A program made the translations under genes and the position numbers. Below are positions 63,817 through 64,000 of a DNA stretch of 64,000 bases, in pieces; position 1 is the first letter of the stretch, and the number at the start of each line of letters is the position of its first letter. Location of the stretch: the NCBI GenBank assembly GCA_017745595.1, contig WMBV01000008.1, positions 62,001 through 126,000 on the forward strand, written 5' to 3'. This DNA is from Bordetella petrii. GTDB lineage: Bacteria > Pseudomonadota > Gammaproteobacteria > Burkholderiales > Burkholderiaceae_B. Under the pieces are notes generated by a model. That model saw only the letters and a list, made by a program, of their open reading frames with translations, searched no databases and was not told the DNA's origin.

Positions 63817-64000
63817 ACCAGGGCCTTGCGCGGCGCGCCGGCGTCGTCCCAGCGCCAGTAGGCGTCGCCCTCGTCCATCAGGTAGCGCGCCAGCACCATC
63901 TTGTGCACTTCCGATGCGCCGTCGACCAGGCGCGCCTGGCGCGCATAGCGGTAGATCCATTCCAGCGGCGTGTCTTTGGAATAGCCGCGCGCGCCATTGA
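63813..64000 (-). CDS. Acyl-CoA dehydrogenase, C-terminal end only (cut by window edge)
   Basis: The minus strand is open from 64000 to the TGA at 63813-63815, giving 61 residues that include NGARGYSKDTPLEWIYRYAR, RLVDGASEVHKMVLARYL and the tail YWRWDDAGAPRKALV. The GSxxVHKxxLAR-type segment is the C-terminal FAD/active-site edge of ACAD11-like acyl-CoA dehydrogenases. Start and most of the protein lie beyond the window. It overlaps the phosphotransferase-like gene by 4 nt. Confidence 0.88.
   Translation of the reverse strand, partial: NGARGYSKDTPLEWIYRYARQARLVDGASEVHKMVLARYLMDEGDAYWRWDDAGAPRKALV

Overview
The window looks like a chromosomal segment from a high-GC betaproteobacterium of the Alcaligenaceae, most probably Bordetella or a close relative (Achromobacter-like). 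The reasons are the gene order yidC-yidD-rnpA-rpmH / dnaA-dnaN-gyrB, the strong G/C third-position bias, four separate Bug/TctC-type periplasmic receptors, and many short GGTGTCTGAC...GTCAGACACC palindromes. The species call is inference; no tool or database was used.

Layout. 1-3554 (minus): an operon of Bug receptor, cytoplasmic sulfatase and GMC oxidoreductase (cut by the left edge). 3858-6431 (minus): yidC, yidD, rnpA, rpmH. 6432-11792 (plus): dnaA upstream region with one consensus DnaA box, then dnaA, dnaN, gyrB. 11926-16671 (minus): an AT-richer five-gene operon (CoA-transferase III, thiolase-fold protein, DUF35 zinc protein, Bug receptor, LysR) that looks acquired; the thiolase-fold protein lacks both thiolase cysteines and may be an Ltp2-type aldolase. 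16821-20173: LysR, Bug receptor, amidase. 20310-23611: pirin, two YcaC-like hydrolases and a divergent LysR. 23661-31128: a thioesterase, then a D-amino-acid-type cluster (TetR, D-serine-dehydratase-like enzyme, tandem RidA protein, complete polar amino-acid ABC transporter, D-threonine/3-hydroxyaspartate-aldolase-like enzyme).

31152-38810: acylphosphatase, LldD-like oxidase, AraC/GyrI regulator, BMP-type binding protein, ketopantoate-reductase-like protein, NAD(P)-binding protein, nucleoside deoxyribosyltransferase-like protein, ribB with an FMN riboswitch, and a SET-domain protein. 38881-45608: Lrp regulator divergent from an acetolactate-synthase-type enzyme, then CoA-transferase, Bug receptor, enoyl-CoA hydratase and LysR. 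45810-54962: aldehyde dehydrogenase, SDR, topoisomerase III, a large DUF2157/GDYXXLXY membrane protein, gluQ and smg. 55159-60965: a TRAP-TAXI transporter divergent from D-threonine aldolase and argD. 61105-64000 (minus): the end of an acyl-CoA dehydrogenase, a phosphotransferase-like protein and an acyl-CoA synthetase, one catabolic operon.

The most unusual non-coding signal is the palindrome family. Sixteen near-complete copies lie between genes, mostly in 3'-3' gaps. Many form pairs in opposite orientation separated by 28-30 nt, and their arms carry compensating changes that keep the hairpin. No tRNA, rRNA, CRISPR array or insertion sequence was found.
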